Shown: positions 46,857-56,777 of the stretch, in pieces | Numbering within the stretch: position 1 is the stretch's first letter | Layout: each line of letters begins with the position of its first letter | Source of the DNA: Bondarzewia mesenterica | Lineage: Eukaryota > Basidiomycota > Agaricomycetes > Russulales > Bondarzewiaceae | Direction: 5' to 3' | Length of the DNA stretch: 63,554 nucleotides | NCBI GenBank assembly: GCA_004802705.1 | Contig: SGPL01000136.1 | Location: forward strand, 1,042 to 64,595 | The notes under the pieces: generated by a model | Seen by the model: only the letters and a program-made list of their open reading frames with translations | Told to the model about the DNA's origin: nothing | Databases searched by the model: none | Program-made: the position numbers and the translations under genes

Positions 46857-47290
46857 TATTAAGCACAGTGCAAAGAGATGACTGGCAATGCTAAGAGAAC
46901 AACAATGAAGTGTATATGTGGACATTGCAGTCCAAAGTGAGCAACTATAGATACATGATGAATAAGAGAGAGAGAACACACCTGCAGTCTAAAGTGAGCA
47001 ACTGGGAGAATAGAGCACATTTGGTTACAGGTATTTATGTTAGAATAAATAATAGGAAGTGAAACAACAAATCTGAGACATGAGAAAATAACACAATGAG
47101 TGGCACTGTGGCATGATAACTGAAGTTGAACATATGGTCAAGTGACACCAGAAAAAAAAAAAACAATGGATCAAACATCTCAAGACATTTTGGACTATCT
47201 TAAATAATGAAGAGATGATAAATCAATAAAAAAGGGAAATAAAATCGAAAAAATACTAAATAAAATGCCACAACATCAACCAAATCAACA
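46857..47290 (-). repeat. Inverted solo copia LTR
   Basis: 434 bases in the orientation opposite to copy C, from TATTAAGCACAGTG (family TGTTGAGCACAGTG) to CAAATCAACA. No copia coding sequence flanks it on either side, so it is a solo LTR or a fragment of a larger rearrangement. It shares the internal duplication of the copy C LTR. About 250 bases without a gene separate the two. Confidence 0.75.
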
Positions 47291-47329
47291 CAGTCACACT
47301 ACTGTAGGTCAAGGTATTGTGGAAATATG

Positions 47330-49110
47330 ATGCATCTGTTGAAATGGATTGTTCTCCTTAGTCACTAAGATGAGTGGTCGAGCTTTTGAGCAATTTTTTG
47401 AAGCATCATCTGCCATTTAGGAGGCACATTGAGAAATGGATAGTCATAAAACAGCTGATTTAAAGATATATCAAGTATATTTATAAAGTTAATAAATCTA
47501 CCATCTGCAATACAACTTGATGGCTTACTATTGAATGTGATTCCTCTTTCAAGTCAAACCCTTGATATCAAATGTGAATTGCTTAATGGTAAAATAGTCA
47601 ATAACAAACAAACTCAAGTTCTTTTAGTGCCAAACTTTGCAATGATGGACTTCACATCACAAGGAAGAACAAGAGCATATAATGTTGTTGATTCACAAAA
47701 TTATTTCTCACATCAATCATTTTATACATGTCTATCTTGTAGATCAACTTTGTAAGGAACAATACTCATATAAGGGTTTGATGCTAAAAAAAATCACAAG
47801 AGGTTTGAAAGCAGGTGATTTGTGTCAAGAATTCAGAGAGCTGAAGATACTAAATGAGATTATAACTCTATGATATGAGTAAAAGCTGTCATATGATGTT
47901 TAAGGTCAAATAAGACATCATCTTATTATTGCATATCATCAATGAAAAGGCAATGATTATGTGCTGCAACATCTTCATCATTCATAAAAATGGACTAAGT
48001 CAAGCCCATTTATTTCAAATGTTGAAAAGTCTAAAAATATGGACTTATAATAGAAAGTGATATTCAAGTCAAAGAAAACTTTACCAATAGAATTTATATC
48101 ATCTATTGATAATGGTTAAAATGAGTTAAATAATGCAAGCAAGTGCTTGACACATATATGTACCTGCACAAGGTTTCACACATCTTGAACAGTTGAGTGT
48201 TGATAAAGGAAAAATATCAAAAAAAAAGACAAATGGCTGGTACTATAACACAATCTAAAAAAATCAAGTTAGATGATGAGATTTTAAGAAAGTGCAAATT
48301 TCAAGAAGAAGAACCTAATAGCTCAAATGAGAAACAAATAGAATTTAAGTTGCTCAATAAACAAGTTTAGGTGGATTCAAGCGGAATGCTATAACATGGA
48401 GCTGTGCATATGATAGTTTGTTTACAATATATATGCATATATACAATGAAAATAAAGACACATAGAAGTGCAAAGTCAAGCAATATCCATTGCTAAATAT
48501 GTTGACTAAAGAGATTGAAAGAGCAAATAAAAAAAAATATAGACATCAATAATGCAAGAGACAAATTACATTTTTAATTGAATAAGGTTGATAAAGAATT
48601 ATTTTCTATTTCTGAAACAATTAGCACAGATATTTATGCATTATATAAAGTAATATCTTAATATAAGCTTAGATTATTGTATAGATCAGTTAAGTTATAG
48701 TGTCAACAATATAATACAATATTTGAAGAAATATTAATCACAAGTTCATTATGGCATACTGATTTGAGTCATAAAGATCTTTTAACTGCAGCTATTGTGA
48801 AATTATTACTTGATCGCAAAGATGAAAGATTATGTGTATCTTGTATTAATAATTTTCAAAGAACAACTATACTCAAACATCTGCCTATTACCTTTCACTT
48901 AGAAGGCAATCAAATAGCTAGAGACTTTGATCTCAATATAATAATTGACACAACTATATATCAATTAAGAGGCATTATTTATTGGGGGTCTAATCACTTT
49001 ACTGCAAGAATTATTTCTAAAGATTGCAATGTATGAAAATATAATAGTACATTTATAGATAGAGAATGCATATTTAAAAGCATGTATTTAGAGATTCCAC
49101 AAATACAATT
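47330..49110 (+). pseudogene. PIF1-like helicase tail fused to a cysteine-peptidase-like module
   Basis: The first part is the end of a PIF1-family DNA helicase. It has NVIPLSSQTLDIKCELLNGK (about 47534), then LLVPNFAMMDFTSQGRTRAY at about 47625-47685, in the place of the helicase motif V/VI region, and IxGFDAKKITRGLKAGDLCQ (about 47770-47830). The Walker A and B motifs are missing, so the N-terminal half is gone. Further on, a frame at 48375-48435 reads FKRNAITWSCAYDSLFTIYM, with Cys at 48402-48404. Near 48910-49010 is FHLEGNQIARDFDLNIII, then YQLRGIIYWGSNHFTARII, with His at 48994-48996. The Cys box and His box resemble ubiquitin-hydrolase-like cysteine peptidases. Many stops and frame changes show heavy decay. 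A Helitron-type origin is possible, but no Rep domain or Helitron ends were seen. Confidence 0.55.
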
Positions 49111-51515
49111 ACACTCATGAAATAAGAGATTAGCTTCAATATTNATTTATTCAAGACTTTGATGAAGTTTTAACATAAAGTTGAAAAGATGTGAGAATTN
49201 TTTATATCATGCAGTGCAGTGGCCCTCTCTTAACAAGTTAGTAGTTGANTANATATGAAAGTTTGTAATGGACTAGATTCCATGAAAATGCTCTTGCGGA
49301 GAGTGCAGGGTAAAAAAATGATTCCNTTTTAGAGAATCATAATTTTAAGTTAGAGCATCGATGTTGAACATATTAAGCTGAGCATTATGCTCTGATAACC
49401 AGTGCAAAAACTGCAGTATAAGAATAATTATAAGGCATCCTATGTTAGTGACCTCACACAGCAGTTATATATATAGGTGCACAATGTAATTAACAACAAA
49501 AATATAGCATGCAAGTAAGTGTAACATCATATAGAATGCATATATTAACTAACCTGCTGTTTAAATCATCGTGCTTGTTCATCTTTGCATTTCAAATCTG
49601 ACCTCCTCTTAATGCATGTAACAGAGCCATGCTCTACAGTCTTAATGGTGGTAGCAACAACAACAGCAGTGGTNTCTCTCAGCTCTTCTTTGACTTCCCT
49701 TTTCTATCCACTAACTTTGTAGACTACATGGATAAAAGAGCTGTGCCTCTATTCTTGCTCTGCCCTTATATAATNAGAGATAAAGGCTGATCCTAATTAT
49801 TTGATCCATCTCTTGTTGCCATAGAGTCTAGTCCACCTGAGTGTGCATGGTCAATCCTCAACATAGGTGATTTATCTAGCTTGAAAGATACACATTGCTC
49901 TCATTATTTGCCCTGTCCCCTCAAGTGTTTCTNGCATGAGATGATGATGCAACCAGTAGCATTGATGGAGGTGCTAAAGTGTCCTCTCAATCTTACAAAG
50001 ATGANGNAAGAGTTGCAGGTGAGAATGTGGATGTGTGTGAGTACTAATTCATGTAGTGCACTGATATTACAAATGCAAAAGAGGGTCTAGCAACAGGCAA
50101 TAAATCCTTGTCCTAGTGGTAAACTGGAGGATATAAAGGCCAATATGAGTATGAAAGTGGATACTATGCATGTGCTGCAGCACTGTATGGAAGTAGAAGT
50201 GGCCAAGGCATCTGCTTGCTATTGAGCTGAGAAGAAATATTGCTTGCAGTGGTAAAGAGNTATGTTAGGTGTTGCATGGCTTGNGCCAGTAGGTATTATA
50301 CTTGAGGATTCATTAGTGGNGAGTAAGAGGGCATNNGTCCTTGAGGTCGAGCATAATAACTAAACAGTTATTTATGGTATTGTGAGGTATAAGGCATATT
50401 TATAAGTGCATGGTGCATGGGGGCTTGTCTATGCTTAGAAGGCAGCAGTATGGATCTCACATGAGAGTGAGAGTGAGAAGGTATAGTGCATGAATGATGC
50501 CTCTATTATTTTTTTNNNTCTATAGAGAAATATAAGTAGTTGGCAAGTCGAGCAAGTAGAAGAACATTCACCTATCACATTAATTAAAACCTCTGAGGAG
50601 GCAGAGCATTCAGATCGATGACTGTGAGATGAGATGGCAGAAGAGCTTGAACTTAGAATGTGCTTGCCTTTAGCATATCNAAAAGTCTTGGATGGACCAG
50701 CCATTGAGTTCTTAGTACATNATCAACATTTGCAGNTGCGAGGCTATAAAAGTAGCTTGTAGTTACTATGACTGCCATCTTCCTCCTGCCACTATGTGAG
50801 CATTATTNGATGTTCACGCCCTCCTTCTGTCTCTTGCTCATGAGGGCCTATCTGATCACCATGACCTCTACCTTTGTGAGCTATGAAGCTGTCGCATCAC
50901 TGAGTGTATGGTAGGTGTTTCTGACCACTTTAATGGCCACAATTATGCTAAAGCATCNGCAGGGCATATATAATAGCCTGACTGAATTTAATGATGTAGA
51001 TCCAGAGGTANGAGATGCACTTAATGCTATATGCAAGCAGTTAGAGGAAATAGATGGTACGTACCTACTCATTGCATTAAGATGGCTCAACTGAGGTGCT
51101 NCTCTTCTACCCAACCTCACCACAAGGGATTGTGTATAGACGTTGAGGGTAATGCAGACTTTGTGCAATCAGGATGAATTAAAGTGCCACTATGACGAGG
51201 AGCAAGCNAAGGTTCACCTCACTGCANAGCATCACAGNTTGCTTAATAATCTAGTGCAGGGCATAATTTCTGTAGATTGATACAAAAAAGAGCTCNCAAA
51301 GGATGACAATGATGTAGGAGGTATAAGGATACATGATGAATTAGTGTACCATGTTTACTGTATTTATTTGAAAAATACTACTAAAGNCTGATAATACTGG
51401 AATAAAGACTTTAAACTACAGCTATATCTGCTTTGTAGTAAAACTAACATGTAGTTTTAGTAGCCTTTATTTTGATAGCTATATATTTTAATTAAATAAT
51501 TTTGATATATATTTT
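49111..51515. other. Unassigned region with weak plus-strand coding traces
   Basis: Undetermined bases return here after a 9 kb stretch without any. Plus-strand frames at about 49881-50100 and 50850-51180 read as possible protein (for example YNSLTEFNDVDPEV and DALNAICKQLEEIDGTYLL) but match nothing I know. A transition to strongly AT-rich sequence occurs at about 51340. Confidence 0.35.
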
Positions 51516-51519
51516 CAAG

Positions 51520-51735
51520 TGCTTTATTTTTGACTTATATATATTTTAGTCACATAATTGTTATATTTGAATTTGATATATTTGGTCACATGATTTCCAC
51601 ATCTTTTAGTCACATGATATTTTCATATGTTTTAGTCACATGATTTTTATATATTTTAAACACATGACTTTTATATGTTTTTTTATATTTTTCTTCTGAC
51701 TTTTTTATATTTTAGTCACATGATTTTTTTTTATA
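51520..51735. repeat. AT-rich minisatellite, unit 24-28 bases
   Basis: TTTTAGTCACATGATTTTTA recurs with CACATG or CACATA at 51551, 51587, 51611, 51637, 51661 and 51717. The spacings are 36, 24, 26, 24 and 56 (about two units). There is no coding content. Confidence 0.75.
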
Positions 51736-51789
51736 ATCAAATATAATGTGATTCTATCTTGTGTATTCTTTATATAAAAGCCCTTAATA

Positions 51790-52440
51790 AAGATGTTTAG
51801 AACCTTGAAATTAAAATTAAAATTGGTATAGTACTAGTTGAGATATACTAGTGTGTTTTATAGCATGAGCTAAAAATAGATCATCGAGTGATGGCCTTAG
51901 TTTTTTTTTGATGAAGGTATCATCTAAAAGCTACTAATGAGCAGATGATGAATGTAAGGACAGAATTAAAATTGNTATAGTATTAGCTGAGGTATTGATG
52001 TTTTATTGATAAAAGCTAAAAATAGCTTACTATAAGATTATCATGTGTTTCTCCGATGAAGATATCATCTGAAAGCTACTAATGAGCAGATGATGAATTT
52101 NAAAANAGAATAAAAATTAATGCAGTATTGGCTGAGATATTAGTGTTTTATTAATAATTGATAAAAGCTAAAAATAGCTCATTGTAAGATGATCTTGTCT
52201 TTCTCTGATGNGAGTATCATCAGAAAGCTACTGATGAGTAGATCATAAATATNAAATCAGAATTNAAATTAGCGTAGTGTTGGCTGAGATATTGATATTG
52301 TATTCATAAAAGCTAAAAATAGCTTATATTAAGATGACCTTGTTGTTCTCTGATGAGTACATTATCTGAAAGCTACTGATGAACATATNATAAATCTGCA
52401 ATCAGAATTAAAATTGGTATAGTATTGACTGAGATATAGC
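51790..52440. repeat. 145-base tandem repeat, about five units
   Basis: The core AAAAGCTAAAAATAGCT recurs near 51866, 52011, 52163 and 52308, spacing 145-152. A shared block (GATGAAG-ATCATCTGAAAGCT then ACTGATGAGCAGATGATGAA) and an AATTAAAATT tract follow in each unit, and a last partial unit runs to about 52440. The same unit is at 21.57-21.82 kb. It ends about 60 bases before the hAT inverted repeat. Confidence 0.8.
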
Positions 52441-52502
52441 CAATTTATTTTAAAAAGAATNNTGTTTCTGCAAGTATTTTCAACTTTCTGCAAGAACCAN
52501 GN

Positions 52503-52530
52503 CAGTAAGGCTCCAACCATATTATATATT
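52503..52530 (+). repeat. Left terminal inverted repeat of hAT element
   Basis: CAGTAAGGCTCCAACCATAT followed by an AT-rich subterminal TATATTTACC motif that also occurs near the right end (56572). Confidence 0.65.
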
Positions 52531-52753
52531 TACCATATATATACGGTTATATCTGTATACCTTTACTATCTGTCTAGACNGACACCTCAATACTCCATGT
52601 ATATGATAAATATATGGTATACAGATAGATAGCTCACTGCGTGCTAGAAGGTTCATGCAACATCTAAACTTATTCCAAAGTAATAATCAAATTCAGCATT
52701 AATATGTCAATTACATCTNNGAGTCCTCATTTTCTGCTGTTTAAGCTTCAATC

Positions 52754-53330
52754 ATGGCTTTTGACCCTTCTGTCCGTGATCAGGCTCTCCTTCTTATAGC
52801 AAAATTACAGACTCTTGTGCCTCATCTTCCTGAAAAAATTCNGCTCAAAAAAATTCTGCCCACTACATGTGAAGATAGAACATTCACTGTCTTCACTAAT
52901 ATTCTCATCTCNGGCAGCGATGCATGGTCAACCTTCAATCGTCGCTTTGATATCCTNTTCTCAAAAGAGCTTCGTAATGCTGATGGNTGACTAAAAAATA
53001 TTCAGCGTGGACCTTACNGCATAGACATGGTAGTTGCTTATCTGCAAACTATCATAGACCTTATTGAAGGTGAATTTCTTTGGGCTCTGGCACTGCTCAA
53101 ACTCCAGCGGCTTATTACTGAGGTTGTTCTCCTAACNTATATATTCAATATTAATATATGTGCATTATGAAGAAACTTACTAACTAGACAATGATGCNGT
53201 ACAAGTAAGCCTGCCTTATCTAAATCAGTGCACNTTATTTTGAAGCTACTAATTCAGCATGAGCTAAGCTCNAAGAATAATGTGGCAGCAGCTAGTGTCA
53301 ATCACAAAGGTATTGTACTAAATTTTNACT
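52754..53330 (+). pseudogene. Upstream ORF inside the hAT element
   Basis: ATG at 52754 opens AFDPSVRDQALLLIAKLQTL, then VPHLPEKIxLKKILPTTCED, GSDAWSTFNRRFDI and, after a stop at about 52988, NIQRGPYxIDMVVAYLQTII (to about 53060) and LKLQRLITEVVLL. The sequence is well ordered and helical. From memory, similar proteins occur in agaricomycete genomes, but I cannot name the domain. It lies inside the inverted repeats and on the transposase strand. It may be the first exon(s) of the transposase or a separate protein carried by the element. About 400 bases with weak coding character separate it from the BED finger. Confidence 0.5.
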
Positions 53331-53720
53331 GGTATAGATCATGACTTACTTTGTAANATGCAGCCACTGTTGGTAATATCGACAATGATGATAATTATAG
53401 ACCTCNTAAGAGGAAAAGACAAGAGCCTGCATCACCAAGTCATATCTATGATTCAGATGGGAATGAGCTTGTTAAGGAAAGTGAGAGGCCAATTAAAAAA
53501 GGTATGTCGATCATCAATTGAATTGCATCTGAGTATAGTGACACAATATGAATTAGACAGTCAAAAATGATTCAGTTCTCAGTGCGAAGGAGTCAGCAGT
53601 CAAAAAGAGAGGGATGAAGGTTCGAGCAAATAAGGCATCAGCTAAGGTTNATGCATAGTGAGATGATTTGTAAGAAGATAAGGACTAAAGCTAAATTCTC
53701 AGAAGTGAAGGCAATCAAAG

Positions 53721-56490
53721 TTGGATGAAAGTAATGACATAGATTTAGGGGAGGAATNAGATGGGCAGTCAGCTCTGAGAGATATTGAAGCCGCTAAAAG
53801 GTCTAAAGGTGCTCAGCNTGGGCCCAAGAATAAGAGCTTTGCATATTTTNGTNAGCTAATTNAAATTAAGGATAAAGAAGGAAACCCANGTTGGGAGTTC
53901 AAATGCTGATACTGCAAGAGGTAATATTAAACATTCACCTTGCACTCATTTTAATATCTCAGACTGATGGATTCACAGTGCGCTCACCTTTAAGTGAACC
54001 ATTTTAGGCCCTGAGGCTACATTTGATGATGAGCCGACATTACCAGCACTCAATAACCTATCGACACATGCCACTAAGTGCAAAGGTAAGAAGAAAGANG
54101 AGGTCAATGACACATCTTCACTTCGCATAAATCTCAAAGAGAGCGCAAAAATTATAGAGGCCTACCTCAAAGAAGGCGAGCTTAATTCTGCACAGATACT
54201 GACTCAAAAAGGGTTTTTGCACCTCTTCTCAGCTTGGATTCTTAACAAGAGCCTTCCTTGGATGACNAGAGAGTCTCNAACACTGGCAATGCTCTTTAAA
54301 TATCTGAAGATCTCATTTTCTTTACCTGCCAACACTACTGTTCACAATCAGCTGGCCGTCATTTTCTCCGAGCTGCATGCCAAAGTTGTTTGAGAGTTTG
54401 CAGTGAGTTTAGACATGAAAATCCTGGCCATACAGATAGAGAACTAANAATTACTGCCTTAGAATGTCAGATCCAAGATCACTTTTGCTGAAGACACCTA
54501 GACAATGAAGCAGATGATATACACATTTGCTGAAATGATTGGTTGCTTTATCAATGATGATTGGGAGTTGATTGAATGTGTCATCAACTTTAAGCCACTC
54601 GACGATAAAGAACATGAAGGTATCTATGCAGGAAAGGCTTTTGTTGACAGTGCACAAAAGCGGGGCTGCATAGATAAGATGAGTGACCCTTGAATCCATT
54701 CCACTTCTTTGGCAAAGCAAACTGACTCAGATCGTGCATCTACTTCATAACCTATACTACCAACAATGCATACATGAATGTCACCCTCATCAAAATGGCT
54801 GTACACTGTCTCTTTAAGCACTATGGAGTCCTGTAGACCTTAGATATGCATATTCACTGCCTCACACATGTCATCAATCTGGTCATTCAAAACATTNTAC
54901 ATGAGATATCTAAGGCAGATGATTCTGGAGACACTGATTATTATGAATTGCACAGGAATAAACTGTTTCATTATGATATCGATAAAGANGAAGATCTNAA
55001 AGCCATAGAGGATGAAAAGAATAGTGAGGATGGCATAGTGACTGAGAAAGATGAGGATGAGCCTGAGGATGAGCTTGAGGATATGGAGAATATCACAAAG
55101 GATAGTGCAATAAAATGGGTGAGTTTATAGTTTTNTTTTATATGTCCTTTTTGAAAACATACTTGCTGCAGCTTCAATTTATCTGCATGAAGATTGTTGC
55201 ATCACCTCAGCATCGGCAGAAATTCTGAAGGATTGCTGCAGCAAAATATAATAATANCAAGAATGCAAGTGGCAAGAAGCTCAGTGAATTGATGGTAATA
55301 CATAATATTAGGACGCGATAGAACTATATCCATGCCATGATATATCGCACATTTTTACTTCATGATGTAAGTGTTTTCTACCAACCATTCGATCTCTATA
55401 GCTCTTCACACTTCAACAGGCTGTTGATACATGGGTATTCAAAATACTGTCACTTTGTGGGATCATGCTGAAGCTAACAGAGTGGGAGTTGCTTAAACTT
55501 GTTACAGATATGCTTAAGGTGTGCATTATTTCTGACTTTTAGAGTAATCTACGTNAGACATCTGANACTTCGTAGATCTTNACCAAGGTCACACTTTAGA
55601 TGTTGCACATGTNGCAGCCAANAATTCTGTTTTCCCTCCCCATGTACCAACAAATGAGGGCATGCCTCATTGCCCAAAGTAATGACCCCATGCTGCCCGA
55701 AAGCCTCCATCNTGCTACATCTGTTTNGGCTCATCAAACTCAACAAATACCATGCAAGAGCTAGCGAGAATTAGTTCTATAAGCTGGACACTAGTAAGTT
55801 TTATTTCCTGTGTGTCATGATGTATAAGCNTAACTTCAATTTGCTTCATGATACATCAGAGTTACACCTATAGTTTCAGGCAGCTTGGTTCATGAACATC
55901 AGCTCAACACAGACTGAGAANGATGAGGCTATCTGCAAGGCNGAGGTACTCTTCACCCACATCATCGAGACTTATCACAGCANTCCACCACAATCTGATT
56001 CAACATTATTGCTCACGATGCATCCTACTCCNTGTTCCTTTACCTCTGATGACATTAATTGGCTCATGNAAGTGTGTTCATTTGAATTCAGTGANATCCT
56101 AGAATTGACGTCAACAGAGGAGCAAGTTCAGGATGAAATTTATTGATACCTCAAATTTGAAGGCAGCCACGGGGAGTTGCAGGATCCTTTGGCTTGTGGA
56201 AGGTGAGTTTTATATCATCATTTCTGGGGTGTTCACAACTTCATTTTTTCTAAATTGAACCAGAAACACACAGCTGCATTCCCTACTATTGCTCGCATGG
56301 CTTGAGANTACCTTGCCATTCCCACAATGAGCATTTTGGTAGAGCATTTNTTCTNGCAGGCTCACTACCTCTGCAGTGATCTTAAAAGCTCATTGAAGGC
56401 TGACACAATTATGCAGGTGATGNTGACATGCATGTGGATTCGCATCAGCCTTTTTGATGCTCAGGAGCCTTCACAAAGTNGCTGAAAGCA
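53721..56490 (+). pseudogene. hAT transposase with BED zinc finger
   Basis: hAT transposases bind element ends through an N-terminal BED finger and cut with an RNase-H-like core that contains the dimerisation region. The BED finger begins WEFKCxYCKR (about 53891-53919) and is interrupted by a likely 42-base intron (GTAATA at 53921, AG at 53961-53962). The core includes LAMLFKYLKISFSLPANTTV (about 54285), SKITFAEDT and MIYTFAEMIGCFINDDWELI (about 54512-54573). KAFVDSAQKRGCIDKM follows, then MHIHCLTHVINLVIQNI (54846) and an acidic stretch near 55000-55110. The C-terminal dimerisation block reads FPTIARMA (about 56280), then LAIPTMSILVEHxF and ADTIMQVM near 56400. In-frame stops and shifts are common, so it is inactive. 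Confidence 0.8.
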
Positions 56491-56600
56491 CGAGCATGAG
56501 TTGTGCGACTAATCTTCAAAAAATCATATAACTATCATATAATAAACAGTTNATATAGTATATGAACTATATACCATATATTTACCAGAGCATGAATATA

Positions 56601-56633
56601 CATATACTATATGGTTAGAGCTGCCTTACACAG
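56601..56633 (-). repeat. Right terminal inverted repeat of hAT element
   Basis: The reverse complement reads CTGTGTAAGGCAGCTCTAAC then CATATAG. Compared with the left end it has three extra bases (CAG) and a few substitutions. It abuts the 3' side of the second gypsy element by about 145 bases. Confidence 0.65.
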
Positions 56634-56777
56634 CAGTTATGATCTTCAAATTAGTTGTGTCAGNCTTTGCCAATTCAGCTTCATGACTTTCATTTATAGA
56701 GTGTCCTATAATNAATACTATTGTTATATCTTTTATNTTAGCTGCAAAAATGCAGATATATANAATAATGACTGTCC

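Larger units (their letters stand above)
52503..56633 (+). mobile_element. hAT-family DNA transposon, decayed
   Basis: The left end CAGTAAGGCTCCAACCATAT (52503) is matched, inverted, by the right end, whose reverse complement reads CTGTGTAAGGCAGCTCTAAC from 56633. They agree over TAAGG, then CTCyAACCATAT. A consensus start CAGTGTAAGG fits the CAGTG-type ends of hAT elements. Between them lie an upstream ORF and a BED-finger hAT transposase. The flanking 8 bases do not match, so the target duplication is lost or obscured by undetermined bases. Confidence 0.7.

Noticed and set aside
47330..49110. Complete Helitron.
   Set aside because: No Rep domain, no TC...CTRR ends and no helicase Walker motifs were found, so only the helicase tail can be claimed.
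51520..52440. CRISPR-like array.
   Set aside because: The units are direct tandem repeats without unique spacers, in a eukaryotic setting.
56634..56777. 3' LTR of the second gypsy element.
   Set aside because: Only about 145 AT-rich bases are available and they do not match the 63.08-63.55 kb LTR; a short shared TGACTGTCC word near 56768 and 63054 is not enough.
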